This document shows, piece by piece, positions 9,645 through 18,089 of a DNA stretch of 64,000 nt. How positions within the stretch are numbered: position 1 is the stretch's first letter; every line of letters begins with the position of its first letter. Source of the stretch: Mycobacterium terramassiliense (GTDB lineage: Bacteria > Actinomycetota > Actinomycetes > Mycobacteriales > Mycobacteriaceae). Position numbers and translations under genes: made by a program. The notes under the pieces were generated by a model. That model saw nothing but the letters and a program-made list of their open reading frames with translations, had not been told where the DNA came from and did no database searches. The stretch is taken from positions 1,647,772 to 1,711,771 of the forward strand of contig NZ_LT717701.1 in NCBI RefSeq assembly GCF_900157385.1. Direction: 5' to 3'.

Positions 9645-9658
9645 TTCGGCGACAGGAA

Positions 9659-10315
9659 TCACTTAGCGGCCACGACGAATCCGTGGATGATCGCCTCGAT
9701 GTCGGGCGCCTGCGCGGCCGCCTGGTCGGCCAGGCTGGTGATGGTCAACTGAACCAGGTACCGCTGGTTCGCGGGCGGCGACCCGGTGGGCAGCACGATC
9801 CGGTTCCAGCTGTGCAGCCGCGTGCCGTCGAGGTCGTAGCTGCCCTGGATCATCGACGACGGAAAGCCGTCGTAATCCGCCGTCGAGGCGTCCAGCTGCT
9901 TGAAATCGGCAAACAGCTGGGCGTCGTCGTTGCCGTGCTTGATCACCTGGGCCGGGTCGAAATCCCCCAGCAACTTGAAGACCACCAGCCTGGCCGTCGG
10001 ATACTTGCCGCCCTTGGAGATGATCACCGTCTCCTTGGCGATGTTCGGACTGGTAAACGGCGACCAGCCCGGCGGTGTCGGTATCGACACCGTCAGATCC
10101 GGCAGCGATCCCGGCGCGACCTGTTGCCCGTTGACGCCGATGTTCTGCAGATACTGGGACAGGGGGACGGGCTTCTGCGTCGTCGTGGGGGCGGCGCCGG
10201 TCGTCGAGCTCCTCGTCAGGACCGACTGGTAGTCAGGGGCTTTCGGCTGGTCGCACGCCGCCATGGCCATGCTCAGCGCGACCGCCACGACGGCGGCGCC
10301 CCAACGCAACCTCAC
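9659..10315 (-). CDS. lpqT: lipoprotein LpqT
   Basis: 218-residue exported lipoprotein. Signal peptide with arginines at residues 2 and 4, a hydrophobic core and cleavage before a Cys at about residue 21 (MAAC; Met at -3 is unusual). A Thr/Ser-rich linker leads to a globular domain of the LpqN/LpqT mycobacterial family (about 45-218, with LTVSIPTPPGW near its start). M. tuberculosis LpqT has been tied to host signalling interference, which I recall but cannot verify here. Its start overlaps the 3' end of the ArsC-like gene by 4 bp. Confidence 0.92.
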   Translation of the reverse strand: MRLRWGAAVVAVALSMAMAACDQPKAPDYQSVLTRSSTTGAAPTTTQKPVPLSQYLQNIGVNGQQVAPGSLPDLTVSIPTPPGWSPFTSPNIAKETVIISKGGKYPTARLVVFKLLGDFDPAQVIKHGNDDAQLFADFKQLDASTADYDGFPSSMIQGSYDLDGTRLHSWNRIVLPTGSPPANQRYLVQLTITSLADQAAAQAPDIEAIIHGFVVAAK

Positions 10316-10656
10316 AGAATCTCGCGCACCGCGTCGATCGGCCGCGCCAGCCGGGTGCCCTTCGGTGTGACGACAAACGGCCGTTCGATCAGGATGGGAT
10401 GCTCGGCCATCGCGTCGAGCAGCTCATCATCGCTGGCATCGGCGAGCCCCAACTCGGCGTAGATCGGTTCGCGCTTGCGCACGGCCGAGCGGACGTCGAT
10501 GCCGGCGTCGCGGATCATCCCAACCAGCTCGGGCCGCGACGGCGGGGTCTTCAGGTACTCGATGATGGAGGGGTCAAGACCGTTGTCCCGCAACAAATCC
10601 AGCGTTTTTCGGGAGGTGCCGCATTTCGGGTTGTGGTAGATGACGGTATCGGCCAT
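10312..10656 (-). CDS. arsC: ArsC/Spx-family arsenate reductase-like protein
   Basis: 114 residues, matching the glutaredoxin-linked arsenate reductase family. The active-site cysteine lies in YHNPKCGTSRKTL near residue 12, and RPFVV..G near residue 90 fits the ArsC substrate-binding region. It could reduce arsenate, or act as a thioredoxin-fold protein of unknown role, since many ArsC-like proteins have no shown arsenic function and no ars genes are nearby. It abuts prs (no gap) and overlaps lpqT by 4 bp, so it is in the prs operon. Confidence 0.88.
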   Translation of the reverse strand: MADTVIYHNPKCGTSRKTLDLLRDNGLDPSIIEYLKTPPSRPELVGMIRDAGIDVRSAVRKREPIYAELGLADASDDELLDAMAEHPILIERPFVVTPKGTRLARPIDAVREIL

Positions 10657-11637
10657 CTAGGCGTCCCCGTCGAAAAGCCCTGTCACGGAGCCGTTTTCGA
10701 AGACGGCACGAATGGTGCTGGCCAGCAGCGGCGCGATGGACAAGACGGTGAGCTGCGGGAAGCGCTTCTGCTCGTCGATGGGCAGCGTGTTCGTGACGAT
10801 CACCTCGCGGGCGCCGCAGGAGGCCAGGCGCTCGGCCGCCGGGTCGGACAGCACCCCGTGGGTCGCCGCGATCACCACGTCGCTGGCGCCGTCGTCACGC
10901 AACAGGTTTACCGCGCCGGCGATGGTGCCGCCGGTGTCGATCATGTCGTCGATCAGCACGCAAGTCCGGCCTTCGACCTCGCCGACCACGCGGTTGGACA
11001 CCACCTGGTTGGGCACCCGCGGGTCGCGGGTCTTGTGAATGAAGGCCAGCGGCACGCCGCCCAACGCGTCGGCCCACTTCTCGGCGATGCGCACCCGGCC
11101 CGAGTCGGGGGAGACCACCACCATGTTGCCGTCCGGGTAGTTGTCCTTGATGTAGCCGGTCAGCAGGTTCTGAGCCCGCATGTGGTCGACGGGCCCGTCG
11201 AAGAAGCCCTGGATCTGGTCGGTGTGCAGATCGACCGTCACGATCCGGTCGGCGCCCGCGGTCTTGAGCAGGTCGGCGACCAGCCGCGCCGAGATGGGCT
11301 CGCGCCCGCGGTGCTTCTTGTCCTGCCGGGCGTAGGGGTAGAACGGCATGACCGCGGTGATTCGCTTCGCGCTGCCGCGTTTGAGCGCGTCGATCATGAT
11401 CAACTGTTCCATCAGCCAGTTGTTCACCGGCGCCGGGTTCGATTGCAGGACGAACGCGTCGCAACCACGCACCGACTCGTGGAAGCGAACGAAAATCTCG
11501 CCATTGGCGAATTCCCGCGCCGTTTGCGCGGTGACGTGGACGTCGAGCTCCTTGGCGACCTGTTCGGCCAGTTCCGGGTGCGCGCGGCCCGAGAACAGCA
11601 TCAGGTTTTTTCGGTTATCGGTCCAGTCGTGGCTCAA
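10657..11637 (-). CDS. prs: ribose-phosphate pyrophosphokinase
   Basis: 326 residues. Makes PRPP from ribose 5-phosphate and ATP; PRPP feeds purine, pyrimidine, His and Trp synthesis and, in mycobacteria, decaprenyl-phosphoryl-arabinose for the cell wall. Signatures: FVRFHESVRG, the flexible-loop YARQDKKHRGREP, and the PRPP-binding loop VLIDDMIDTGGT. The start is TTG at 11637 (reads SHDWTDN after it), the same type of start and N-terminus as I recall for M. tuberculosis. Downstream of glmU on the same strand with an 87-bp gap. Confidence 0.96.
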   Translation of the reverse strand: MSHDWTDNRKNLMLFSGRAHPELAEQVAKELDVHVTAQTAREFANGEIFVRFHESVRGCDAFVLQSNPAPVNNWLMEQLIMIDALKRGSAKRITAVMPFYPYARQDKKHRGREPISARLVADLLKTAGADRIVTVDLHTDQIQGFFDGPVDHMRAQNLLTGYIKDNYPDGNMVVVSPDSGRVRIAEKWADALGGVPLAFIHKTRDPRVPNQVVSNRVVGEVEGRTCVLIDDMIDTGGTIAGAVNLLRDDGASDVVIAATHGVLSDPAAERLASCGAREVIVTNTLPIDEQKRFPQLTVLSIAPLLASTIRAVFENGSVTGLFDGDA

Positions 11638-11724
11638 CGCACTGCCCTCGTTTGGGTCGAAATGGAAGCCTCATCGTACGTAGCGAATCGTACGGAAATG
11701 CGGCCGGGTTACCAGGGACCAAAT

Positions 11725-13200
11725 TCACGGTGTCTGTTCGGGCTCTGGTTTGTCTTTGGTTTTTTCTATCGCCTCTTCGGCCGCTTTCGCCGCCGCGCTG
11801 CCCGGCCGCTTGCGCTGCACCCAGCCCTCGATGTTGCGCTGCGGCCCCGCCGACACCGCCAGCGCGCCCGGCGGGACGTCGTCGCGCACCACCGTGCCGG
11901 CGCCCGTGTAGGCCCCGTCGCCGACGGTGACCGGCGCGACGAACATGGTGTCCGAGCCGGTGCGGACGTGCGAGCCGACCGTGGTGCGCCGCTTGGACTC
12001 GCCGTCATAGTTGACGAACACGCTGCTCGCGCCGATGTTGCTGTGCTCGCCGATGTCGGCGTCGCCGACGTACGTCAGGTGCGGGACCTTGGTGCCGGTC
12101 CCGATGTTGGAGTTTTTGGTCTCGACGAACGCGCCGAGCTTGCCGTCGGATCCCAGCGCGGTTCCCGGCCGCAGATACGTATACGGGCCGACCGTGGCGC
12201 CGTCCCCGATCGACGAGGACGTGCCGTGGGTGCGGACGACCGAGGCGCCGTCACCGACGACGACGTCGGTCAGGGTGGTGGCGGGCCCGACGACGCAGCG
12301 ACCCCCGACCCGGGTGCGGCCGTGCAGCTGGGTGCCGGGGTGGATCACGGTGTCGCGGCCGATCGTCACGTCGACATCGATCCAGGTGCTGGCCGGATCG
12401 ATGATGGTGACGCCGGCCATCTGGTGGGCGGCGACGATCCGGCGGTTGAGTTCGGCGCCCAGTTCGGCCAGCTGGACGCGGTTGTTGACGCCGGCCACCA
12501 GCGCGCTGTCGGCGACGTGCTGAGCGTGCACAGTCCGGCCGTCACCGCGCAGGATGGCGATGGCGTCGGTCAGGTAGAGCTCCTGCTGGGCGTTGTTGGC
12601 GCTCAGCCGGCTCAACGCCGACCGCAACGCCACGATGTCGAAGGCGTAGACACCCGCGTTGACCTCGCGAATCTCGCGTTGCGAGGGCGTCGCGTCGCTG
12701 TGCTCGACGATCCCCATCACCTCGTTGTCCTGGGTGCGCAGGATGCGGCCGTAGCCGACCGGATCGCTCAGCGTGGTGGTGAGCACCGTGACCGCGGCCG
12801 CCTGGGCGCTGTGGGTGGCCACCAGGCCGGCCAGGGTGTCGGAATCGAGCAGCGGCGTGTCGCCCGAGGTGACGACGACGATGCCGGCGTAGTCGTCGGG
12901 CAGGGCCGACAGGCCGCACAGGACCGCGTGGCCGGTGCCCAGCGGGCGGTCCTGCAGCGCCACGTCGATCGTGCGTCCGAGGTCCTCGCCCAGCTCGGCG
13001 ACCAGCGGCTCGACGCGTTCGTGATCGTGGCCGAGGACCACCACCAGATGCTGGGGCGCCACCTTGGCGACGGCGTGCAGGGCGTGCGCCAGCATGCTGC
13101 GGCCGGCGATCGTGTGCAGGACCTTCGGGGTGTCAGAGCGCATCCGGGTGCCGGGCCCGGCCGCGAGAACCAGGACCGCGGTGTCACCACGAAACGACAC
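11725..13200 (-). CDS. glmU: bifunctional GlmU uridyltransferase/acetyltransferase
   Basis: 491 residues. Catalyses the last two steps of UDP-GlcNAc synthesis: acetylation of glucosamine-1-P and uridyl transfer, feeding peptidoglycan and arabinogalactan linker formation. N-terminal nucleotidyltransferase (about 6-240) with LAAGPGTRMRSDTPK; C-terminal left-handed beta-helix of hexapeptide repeats (about 260-475) with the catalytic region around KNSNIG and NYDGESKRRT. Start chosen at GTG 13200 (VSFRGDTAV) because GGGAGA sits ahead and homologues begin there; the open frame extends 15 codons further. Confidence 0.96.
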   Translation of the reverse strand: MSFRGDTAVLVLAAGPGTRMRSDTPKVLHTIAGRSMLAHALHAVAKVAPQHLVVVLGHDHERVEPLVAELGEDLGRTIDVALQDRPLGTGHAVLCGLSALPDDYAGIVVVTSGDTPLLDSDTLAGLVATHSAQAAAVTVLTTTLSDPVGYGRILRTQDNEVMGIVEHSDATPSQREIREVNAGVYAFDIVALRSALSRLSANNAQQELYLTDAIAILRGDGRTVHAQHVADSALVAGVNNRVQLAELGAELNRRIVAAHQMAGVTIIDPASTWIDVDVTIGRDTVIHPGTQLHGRTRVGGRCVVGPATTLTDVVVGDGASVVRTHGTSSSIGDGATVGPYTYLRPGTALGSDGKLGAFVETKNSNIGTGTKVPHLTYVGDADIGEHSNIGASSVFVNYDGESKRRTTVGSHVRTGSDTMFVAPVTVGDGAYTGAGTVVRDDVPPGALAVSAGPQRNIEGWVQRKRPGSAAAKAAEEAIEKTKDKPEPEQTP

Positions 13201-13295
13201 GGATCTCCCTTCTTCGCGCGAGCGTGCGTGTTTGTACGCCGACACGCCGTCAAGCGTGTCATTTCATGCACGCTCGCCGCAAAGGGCCACGCCAG

Positions 13296-13367
13296 CTCCG
13301 TCGCCAGGACTCGAACCTGAACTCTCAGAACCAAAATCTGATGTGCTGCCGATTACACCACGACGGA
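13296..13367 (-). tRNA. tRNA-Gln (anticodon TTG)
   Basis: Cloverleaf read on the minus strand: acceptor TCCGTCG pairs with CGACGGA over 7 bp, anticodon stem TCAGA/TCTGA encloses loop TTTTGGT with anticodon TTG, and the T loop TTCGAGT lies in a T arm. 72 bases with a G discriminator and no encoded CCA. It lies just upstream of glmU. Confidence 0.95.
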
Positions 13368-13431
13368 CTGCAGGCCCATGGCCCCGCGCCACCAAGACTC
13401 TAGACGGCACGGCCGCGCCGCGCCGAACCGA

Positions 13432-13437
13432 TACGCT
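13432..13437 (+). promoter_or_regulatory. -10 element for a probable leaderless tetR transcript
   Basis: TACGCT fits the mycobacterial TANNNT -10 consensus and ends 7 bases before the GTG at 13445. That spacing would place the transcription start on or next to the GTG, the common leaderless arrangement. No Shine-Dalgarno precedes the GTG, which agrees. Confidence 0.5.
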
Positions 13438-13444
13438 GATTGAC

Positions 13445-14104
13445 GTGGCCGTTCTGGACCCCCAAACGCAGAAGGAGCCGGACAAGGAAGCGCGGGCGCC
13501 ACGCGCCCGCATGACCGGTAGCGAGCGCCGCCAGCAGCTCATCGGCATCGCACGCTCGCTGTTCGCCGAACGCGGTTACGAGGGCACCTCGATCGAGGAG
13601 ATCGCGCTGCGGGCCAACGTCTCCAAGCCCGTCGTCTACGAACATTTCGGCGGCAAGGAGGGCTTGTACGCCGTCGTCGTCGACCGCGAAATGTCGGCGC
13701 TGCTGGACATGATCACCTCGTCGCTGACCAACAACCGGTCCCGGGTGCGGGTCGAGCGCGTCGCGCTGGCGCTGCTCACCTACGTCGAAGAACGCACCGA
13801 CGGGTTCCGGATCATGATCCGCGACTCGCCGGCCGCGATCAGCTCGGGCACCTACTCCAGCCTGCTCAACGACGCCGTCAGCCAGGTCAGCTCCATCCTG
13901 GCCGGCGACTTCGCCCGCCGGGGCCTGGATCCCGACCTGGCCCCCCTGTACGCGCAGGCGCTGGTGGGCTCGGTGTCGATGACGGCGCAATGGTGGCTCG
14001 ACACCCGCGAGCCCAAGAAGGAAGTGGTCGCCGCCCATCTGGTCAACCTGATGTGGAACGGCCTGACCCACCTGGAGGCAGATCCCCGCCTGCAGGACGA
14101 GTAA
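13445..14104 (+). CDS. TetR-family regulator (Rv1019-like)
   Basis: 219 residues from the GTG start. N-terminal helix-turn-helix (about 35-80: GYEGTSIEEIA, then VSKPVVYEHFGGKE) and an all-alpha ligand domain. I chose GTG 13445 because of the leaderless -10 signal; the alternative ATG at 13511 (MTGSERRQQL) would give 197 residues, the size I recall for M. tuberculosis Rv1019, reported as an autorepressor that also affects mfd and mazG. Here mfd is 6.8 kb away, with an accessory block in between, so that link may be broken or act in trans. Confidence 0.85.
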   Translation: MAVLDPQTQKEPDKEARAPRARMTGSERRQQLIGIARSLFAERGYEGTSIEEIALRANVSKPVVYEHFGGKEGLYAVVVDREMSALLDMITSSLTNNRSRVRVERVALALLTYVEERTDGFRIMIRDSPAAISSGTYSSLLNDAVSQVSSILAGDFARRGLDPDLAPLYAQALVGSVSMTAQWWLDTREPKKEVVAAHLVNLMWNGLTHLEADPRLQDE

Positions 14105-14107
14105 GGC

Positions 14108-15001
14108 CTACGGCCGCACCCCGTCCAGGAAGTTGTTCAGGGCGTGTTTGCCGATTTCCCGGATGCCCAGGGGTCGCGGAAGCAGGCGGGTGACGACGAA
14201 CATCATGCGCCGGTTCGGCGCCCCCACTTGCATGCTGGGGCGTTTGCCGAGATAAAGGACCGCCTCTTCCACGTTTTCCTCGGGCGTGTTGATGAGGCTG
14301 CCCCTGGCCCGCGCGACCTCGAGCGCGTCGGCGGCCCCCGGCGAACTCGTGAGCCCGGCCATGCACGCCAACACGTGTACGTTGTCGGGTTTCAATTCGT
14401 ACCAGAGCCCTTCGGCGAGAATGATGTTGTATGCCCTCGTCGCGCCGTAGTGCGTGTAGTACGGGCTGCCGATCAGCCCCGTGCCGCTACTCATCAGGAC
14501 GATGCCGCCACGGCGGCGCGCCTTCATCAGCGCCCCGTAGTGGTAGGTCAACCCAAAAGGGCTGGCGCAGTTGATGTTTATCCGCCGCCGCTCGAATTCG
14601 AGGTTATCGGCCCAGAATCCCCCGACCGTGGCCAGCGCGGCGTTGGACACCAGCAGCCCGATTTCGCGGTCGCCGACGGCCGCGACGATGTTTTCCACGG
14701 CATCCGTCGCCCCCAGTTCCTGGGAGACGGCAAGCACCTCCACGCCGAACTTTGACACCAGCTCCTGACGTTTCTTCTCCAGCTTTTCGGGGTCGCGCGC
14801 GACGATCGCAACCGACAAGCCTTGGGAAGCAGCATAATCCGCCCAGGCACCGCCGATGCCCTCGCTGGCGCCGGCCACGAGCGCCCAGGGTCCGTACTGC
14901 GCGGCGAAGTTCTTCGGGGGGCGCCGGACGAGCGGGCTGTGCGCTTGCCACTGCTTGGCGACGATTGACTTCAACGCCAGAGCCGATTGTGCTGCATTCA
15001 T
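14108..15001 (-). CDS. short-chain dehydrogenase/reductase
   Basis: 297-residue SDR with a slightly unusual N-terminal extension of about 40 residues. VAGASEGIG replaces the classical TGxxxGxG; VSNAAL replaces NNAG; catalytic SSG..GSPYYTHYGATRA supplies Ser, Tyr and, at the normal Lys position, R, so the Tyr-xxx-Lys motif reads YGATR. That is a notable change that could lower or alter dehydrogenase activity. Start ATG 15001 follows AGGAAGG. The stop lies 3 bp from the tetR stop (convergent). Probably co-transcribed with the LLM gene upstream. Confidence 0.85.
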   Translation of the reverse strand: MNAAQSALALKSIVAKQWQAHSPLVRRPPKNFAAQYGPWALVAGASEGIGGAWADYAASQGLSVAIVARDPEKLEKKRQELVSKFGVEVLAVSQELGATDAVENIVAAVGDREIGLLVSNAALATVGGFWADNLEFERRRININCASPFGLTYHYGALMKARRRGGIVLMSSGTGLIGSPYYTHYGATRAYNIILAEGLWYELKPDNVHVLACMAGLTSSPGAADALEVARARGSLINTPEENVEEAVLYLGKRPSMQVGAPNRRMMFVVTRLLPRPLGIREIGKHALNNFLDGVRP

Positions 15002-15021
15002 CGCTACCTTCCTGGTGTTTG

Positions 15022-16080
15022 TTACCTCAGCGTGGGGATGGCTTTGAGGCGATCGATGAGCATCGCCAGCACGTCGTCCGGCACGTCGGTGACCGGCAGG
15101 CTCAAGCCGGTGCATACCGCGGAGTACCAGCGTGCGAGCACCGCGGGGATTTCGTCGTAGGTGCCCTGCGGCACGATCACGTCCAGCACCTCGTCGGTGA
15201 GGTGCTGGTGCAGGTCGGACCATTCGTTCCGGCGGGCCATGCCGGTCAGGGCCTCGCCGATGTCCTCGAAGCCGAAGAACTCGAGCTGCCGGCGGTAGGC
15301 GGGGGTGCTGTAGAGGAAGGCAAGTTCGGATCGCCGGTGTTCCCGCAACCGCACCAGCTCGGCGTCGGTGGTGGCCATCAACGGTTGCGGGTTGGCTACC
15401 ACGGCGACCGGAATCCCGGTGCGCCGACCGTTTTTGGCGCCCTCGGCCAGGGCCGGCAGGGTCTGTGCCTTAAGGATCGACGGGTGCGAATTGGTGGGAT
15501 GGCAGACGAAGCCGTCGGAGATTTCGCCGGCCAGAACGCACATCTTCTTGTTCACCCCACCGGTCCAGATCTGCGGGGGCGCACAGGGATTCGGACCGGG
15601 GTTGAAGTACGGCTGCAGGCGGTCGAATCGGTAGAACCGTCCGCTGTAGTCAAGGGGCTCGCCGGTCTGGAAAGAGTGGAATATGGCGAGTACTGCTTCG
15701 ATGTAGTCCCGCATGCGCAGCGCCGGCTGCGACCACGGGACCGAAAATCGTCCGACGATGTTCCCGCGCACCTGGGTGGCCAGGCCGAGCTGGAAGCGCC
15801 CGTCAGAGTACCTGGCGAGATCCCAGGCCGCGTACGCGGTGATCATCGGGCTGCGCGGAAACGCGAGCGCCACGCTGGTCCGCACGGTCAGCCGCGTGGT
15901 GTGGGTCAGCGCCAGCGCCGCGACCGTGAACGCGTCGTGGATGGTCTCGGACACATGGATGACCTCGAAGCCGATGCGCTCCATGCGCGCCGCCCACGGA
16001 CCGATCTCGGCCAAGCCGAGCCGGGCCGGCGCGGAGGCGACGACTTCCATCGGCCGCTCGGCCTTCCCGCCGCCGGTCAC
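15022..16080 (-). CDS. LLM-class F420-dependent oxidoreductase
   Basis: 352-residue luciferase-like (LLM) TIM-barrel enzyme, probably using coenzyme F420, which mycobacteria make. Typical stretches are RTSVALAFPRSP, the DGRFQLGLATQVRGNI substrate/cofactor region and PQIWTGGVNKK. The start GTG at 16080 overlaps the tetR stop as GTGA; an internal ATG at 16050 is the alternative. It forms an operon tetR-LLM-SDR on the minus strand. The substrate is not known; mycobacterial LLM enzymes act on lipids, quinones and xenobiotics. Confidence 0.88.
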   Translation of the reverse strand: MTGGGKAERPMEVVASAPARLGLAEIGPWAARMERIGFEVIHVSETIHDAFTVAALALTHTTRLTVRTSVALAFPRSPMITAYAAWDLARYSDGRFQLGLATQVRGNIVGRFSVPWSQPALRMRDYIEAVLAIFHSFQTGEPLDYSGRFYRFDRLQPYFNPGPNPCAPPQIWTGGVNKKMCVLAGEISDGFVCHPTNSHPSILKAQTLPALAEGAKNGRRTGIPVAVVANPQPLMATTDAELVRLREHRRSELAFLYSTPAYRRQLEFFGFEDIGEALTGMARRNEWSDLHQHLTDEVLDVIVPQGTYDEIPAVLARWYSAVCTGLSLPVTDVPDDVLAMLIDRLKAIPTLR

Positions 16081-16682
16081 CGGGTCAGTCCCCGGACGAT
16101 CAGCGTGGTGTTGTGCCCAAGCCAGGCGTCGTCGAGGGTGCGTTCGGTGGCCATCGACATCATCACCGTCCCGCCGATCATGTCCATCAGCAGGCGCGCG
16201 TCGATGCCATCGGCCGCCGACCCGTTCGCGGCGGCGTCGTCGAGGTAGCGCTGCAGGCGCTCGTAGGTGCCACCCTGCAGCCGATCCAGCAGCCGCGCCG
16301 ACAGCCCGGGCTCCGACGGCAGTTCGGCCGTCAGGCCCGACACCGCGCTGTGCACCGCCGGCCGGCTGAACAGTTGGATCGATCCCTCGAGCAGGCTGCG
16401 CACGACCGTGCGCAGGTCACCGGTCAGCGGCAACTCCTCTTGTGGCGTCGGGGGAAACACCGCCGCGAAGACGAGTTCGATCTTGGTGGGAAAACGCCGG
16501 TACACCGCCGGCGGCGTGGCGCCGGCCCGGGCCGCCACCAACGGGATGCTCAGCCGCGCATAGCCGATCTCTTCGAGCAGTTCGTTGGTGGCTTGGAGCA
16601 CCGCGTCGTCGATGCGCGCGTCGCGGGGCCGCCCCTGGGACCTGGTGTCGCGACGCCGGCGTTCGAAAGGTGTTGATTTCAT
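16077..16682 (-). CDS. TetR-family regulator
   Basis: 201 residues. N-terminal HTH (about 22-70: IGYARLSIPLVAARAGATPPAVYRRF) and a C-terminal effector domain of the TetR_C type. Start set at ATG 16682 (MKSTPFERRR); the open frame continues 45 codons upstream, but those residues are not TetR-like and the operator falls at this ATG. It heads the operon with the LLM enzyme and SDR and is divergent from the sulfotransferase gene, so it probably controls both. Confidence 0.87.
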   Translation of the reverse strand: MKSTPFERRRRDTRSQGRPRDARIDDAVLQATNELLEEIGYARLSIPLVAARAGATPPAVYRRFPTKIELVFAAVFPPTPQEELPLTGDLRTVVRSLLEGSIQLFSRPAVHSAVSGLTAELPSEPGLSARLLDRLQGGTYERLQRYLDDAAANGSAADGIDARLLMDMIGGTVMMSMATERTLDDAWLGHNTTLIVRGLTR

Positions 16683-16700
16683 TACGTTCAGATCGTAATG
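16680..16700. promoter_or_regulatory. inverted-repeat operator overlapping the tetR start codon
   Basis: CATTACG (16680-16686) and CGTAATG (16694-16700) form a perfect 7-bp inverted repeat around a 7-base spacer. One end is the tetR ATG itself on the minus strand. A -10-like TACGAT (16692-16697, minus) with TTGTGC 17 bases upstream lies across it, giving a near-leaderless mRNA. The protein bound here would block its own promoter, as expected for TetR autoregulation. Confidence 0.7.
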
Positions 16701-16835
16701 TTTTGCGCAGCCCGGCACAATGGTCCACCGGGGACCGATCAATCGGAATGGGTCGCGAATAATGCTGCGCATCAATCGGTTTCGACCGATGCGACCGGAT
16801 AACGCGTGTCCACTCAACGATGAGGAACGCCCGAC

Positions 16836-18089
16836 ATGGCCATCGAGACCCCACCCAGACCGCTACCGTTTCGGATCCTCGACGGTGGCTACCGCGCCGC
16901 CCGGATGCTGGGCGCTCATCCCTTGCCGCTGCGCAAGTACGCGCTCATGGACCGGGCCAGCCGGCGCGCCGGCGGCCTGACCGACTTCGGTGATCCCCGC
17001 TTCGAAGCCGGCCTGGACCGGCTCATCGAGTCGATCAATTCCGAGGACAAGCTCAACGGCTTCGGCCGCATTCTGGCCACGACGCACATCACGAACCTGC
17101 TACGCCAGCGGTTGCTGGTCATGGACCACGTCCGTAGAAACCCTTCGATCCGCGACGAGGTCATCGCCAAACCGGTCTTCCTGGTCGGCGCGCCACGCAC
17201 CGGCACCACGATCACCCATCACCTGCTGAGCCAGGACGATCGGTTTCGCTTCCCCCTCACCTGGGAGTGCGACGAGCTGCACCCACCGCTGGATCCGGCC
17301 ACGATGCGCACCGACCCGCGCATCGTCCGCAGTGAAAAGCAGATCCGGCGCACCCTGGCCCTGGCCCCCGATCTGGACGCGGCCCACCCGCTCGGCGCCT
17401 GGGAGGCTCAGGAGTGCGCGCTGTTGCACGCCTACGCCTTTCACAGCGAGACGTTCCTCGTCATGTTCAACTGCCAGGGCTACGACCGATGGTTGGCCGA
17501 CCAGGATCGCACCTGGGTCTACCAGGAGGAGAAGCTGCTCCTGCAGTACATGCAGAGCGGGGGACTGCGTCCCCGGGAGAGCTGGCTGCTCAAGACGCCA
17601 CCGCACATGGCCAACATCGACAAGATCCTCGACGTCTTCCCCGACGCCCGCTTTGTCACCACCTACCGCGAACCCACCGAAGTCATCGCCTCCAGCTGCA
17701 AGCTGTCCGGCACCGTCTTCTCGATGGTGACCGACGGCGTCGACTGGCATGACCACGGGCGCTACATGAGCTGGCGCACCGGGAGCATGCTCGCCCGCAA
17801 CGTCGAACTGCGGCGCCAATTCGCCGACCTCGCAGCGCAATTCATTGACTTTCCGATGGATCGGATGGTTCGCGACCCGATGGCGTGCGTCAAGGAGGTC
17901 TATGACCACTTCGGCATGGAGCTCACCGCCGAGGTGCACCGGAAGATGAGCAGGTTCATGGCCGAGCGGGGCGTGGCCACCCGCAAGCCCAACATCTACC
18001 GTGCCGAGGATTACGGACTCGACACCGCCACGATGTGGCCCGAACTCCAGTACTACCGGGACTTCTACGGAATCGAGGACAAGCGGTGA
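16836..18089 (+). CDS. sulfotransferase family protein
   Basis: 417 residues. Transfers sulfate from PAPS to an unknown acceptor. The 5'-phosphosulfate-binding loop is VGAPRTGTT (about 114-122); the 3'-phosphate region is near ARFVTTYREPTEVIAS (about 268-285), and LLKTPPHM is a conserved family block. Mycobacteria carry several such enzymes that modify lipids and glycolipids. The start ATG 16836 has AGGAACG ahead. It overlaps the next gene by 4 bp (GTGA) and is divergent from tetR. Confidence 0.9.
   Translation: MAIETPPRPLPFRILDGGYRAARMLGAHPLPLRKYALMDRASRRAGGLTDFGDPRFEAGLDRLIESINSEDKLNGFGRILATTHITNLLRQRLLVMDHVRRNPSIRDEVIAKPVFLVGAPRTGTTITHHLLSQDDRFRFPLTWECDELHPPLDPATMRTDPRIVRSEKQIRRTLALAPDLDAAHPLGAWEAQECALLHAYAFHSETFLVMFNCQGYDRWLADQDRTWVYQEEKLLLQYMQSGGLRPRESWLLKTPPHMANIDKILDVFPDARFVTTYREPTEVIASSCKLSGTVFSMVTDGVDWHDHGRYMSWRTGSMLARNVELRRQFADLAAQFIDFPMDRMVRDPMACVKEVYDHFGMELTAEVHRKMSRFMAERGVATRKPNIYRAEDYGLDTATMWPELQYYRDFYGIEDKR

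Noticed and set aside
10399..13320. A 973-codon plus-strand open frame opposite prs and glmU
   Set aside because: It is antisense to well-supported genes, has low-complexity Arg/Gly/Val/Asp content typical of high-GC shadows, and no family resemblance.
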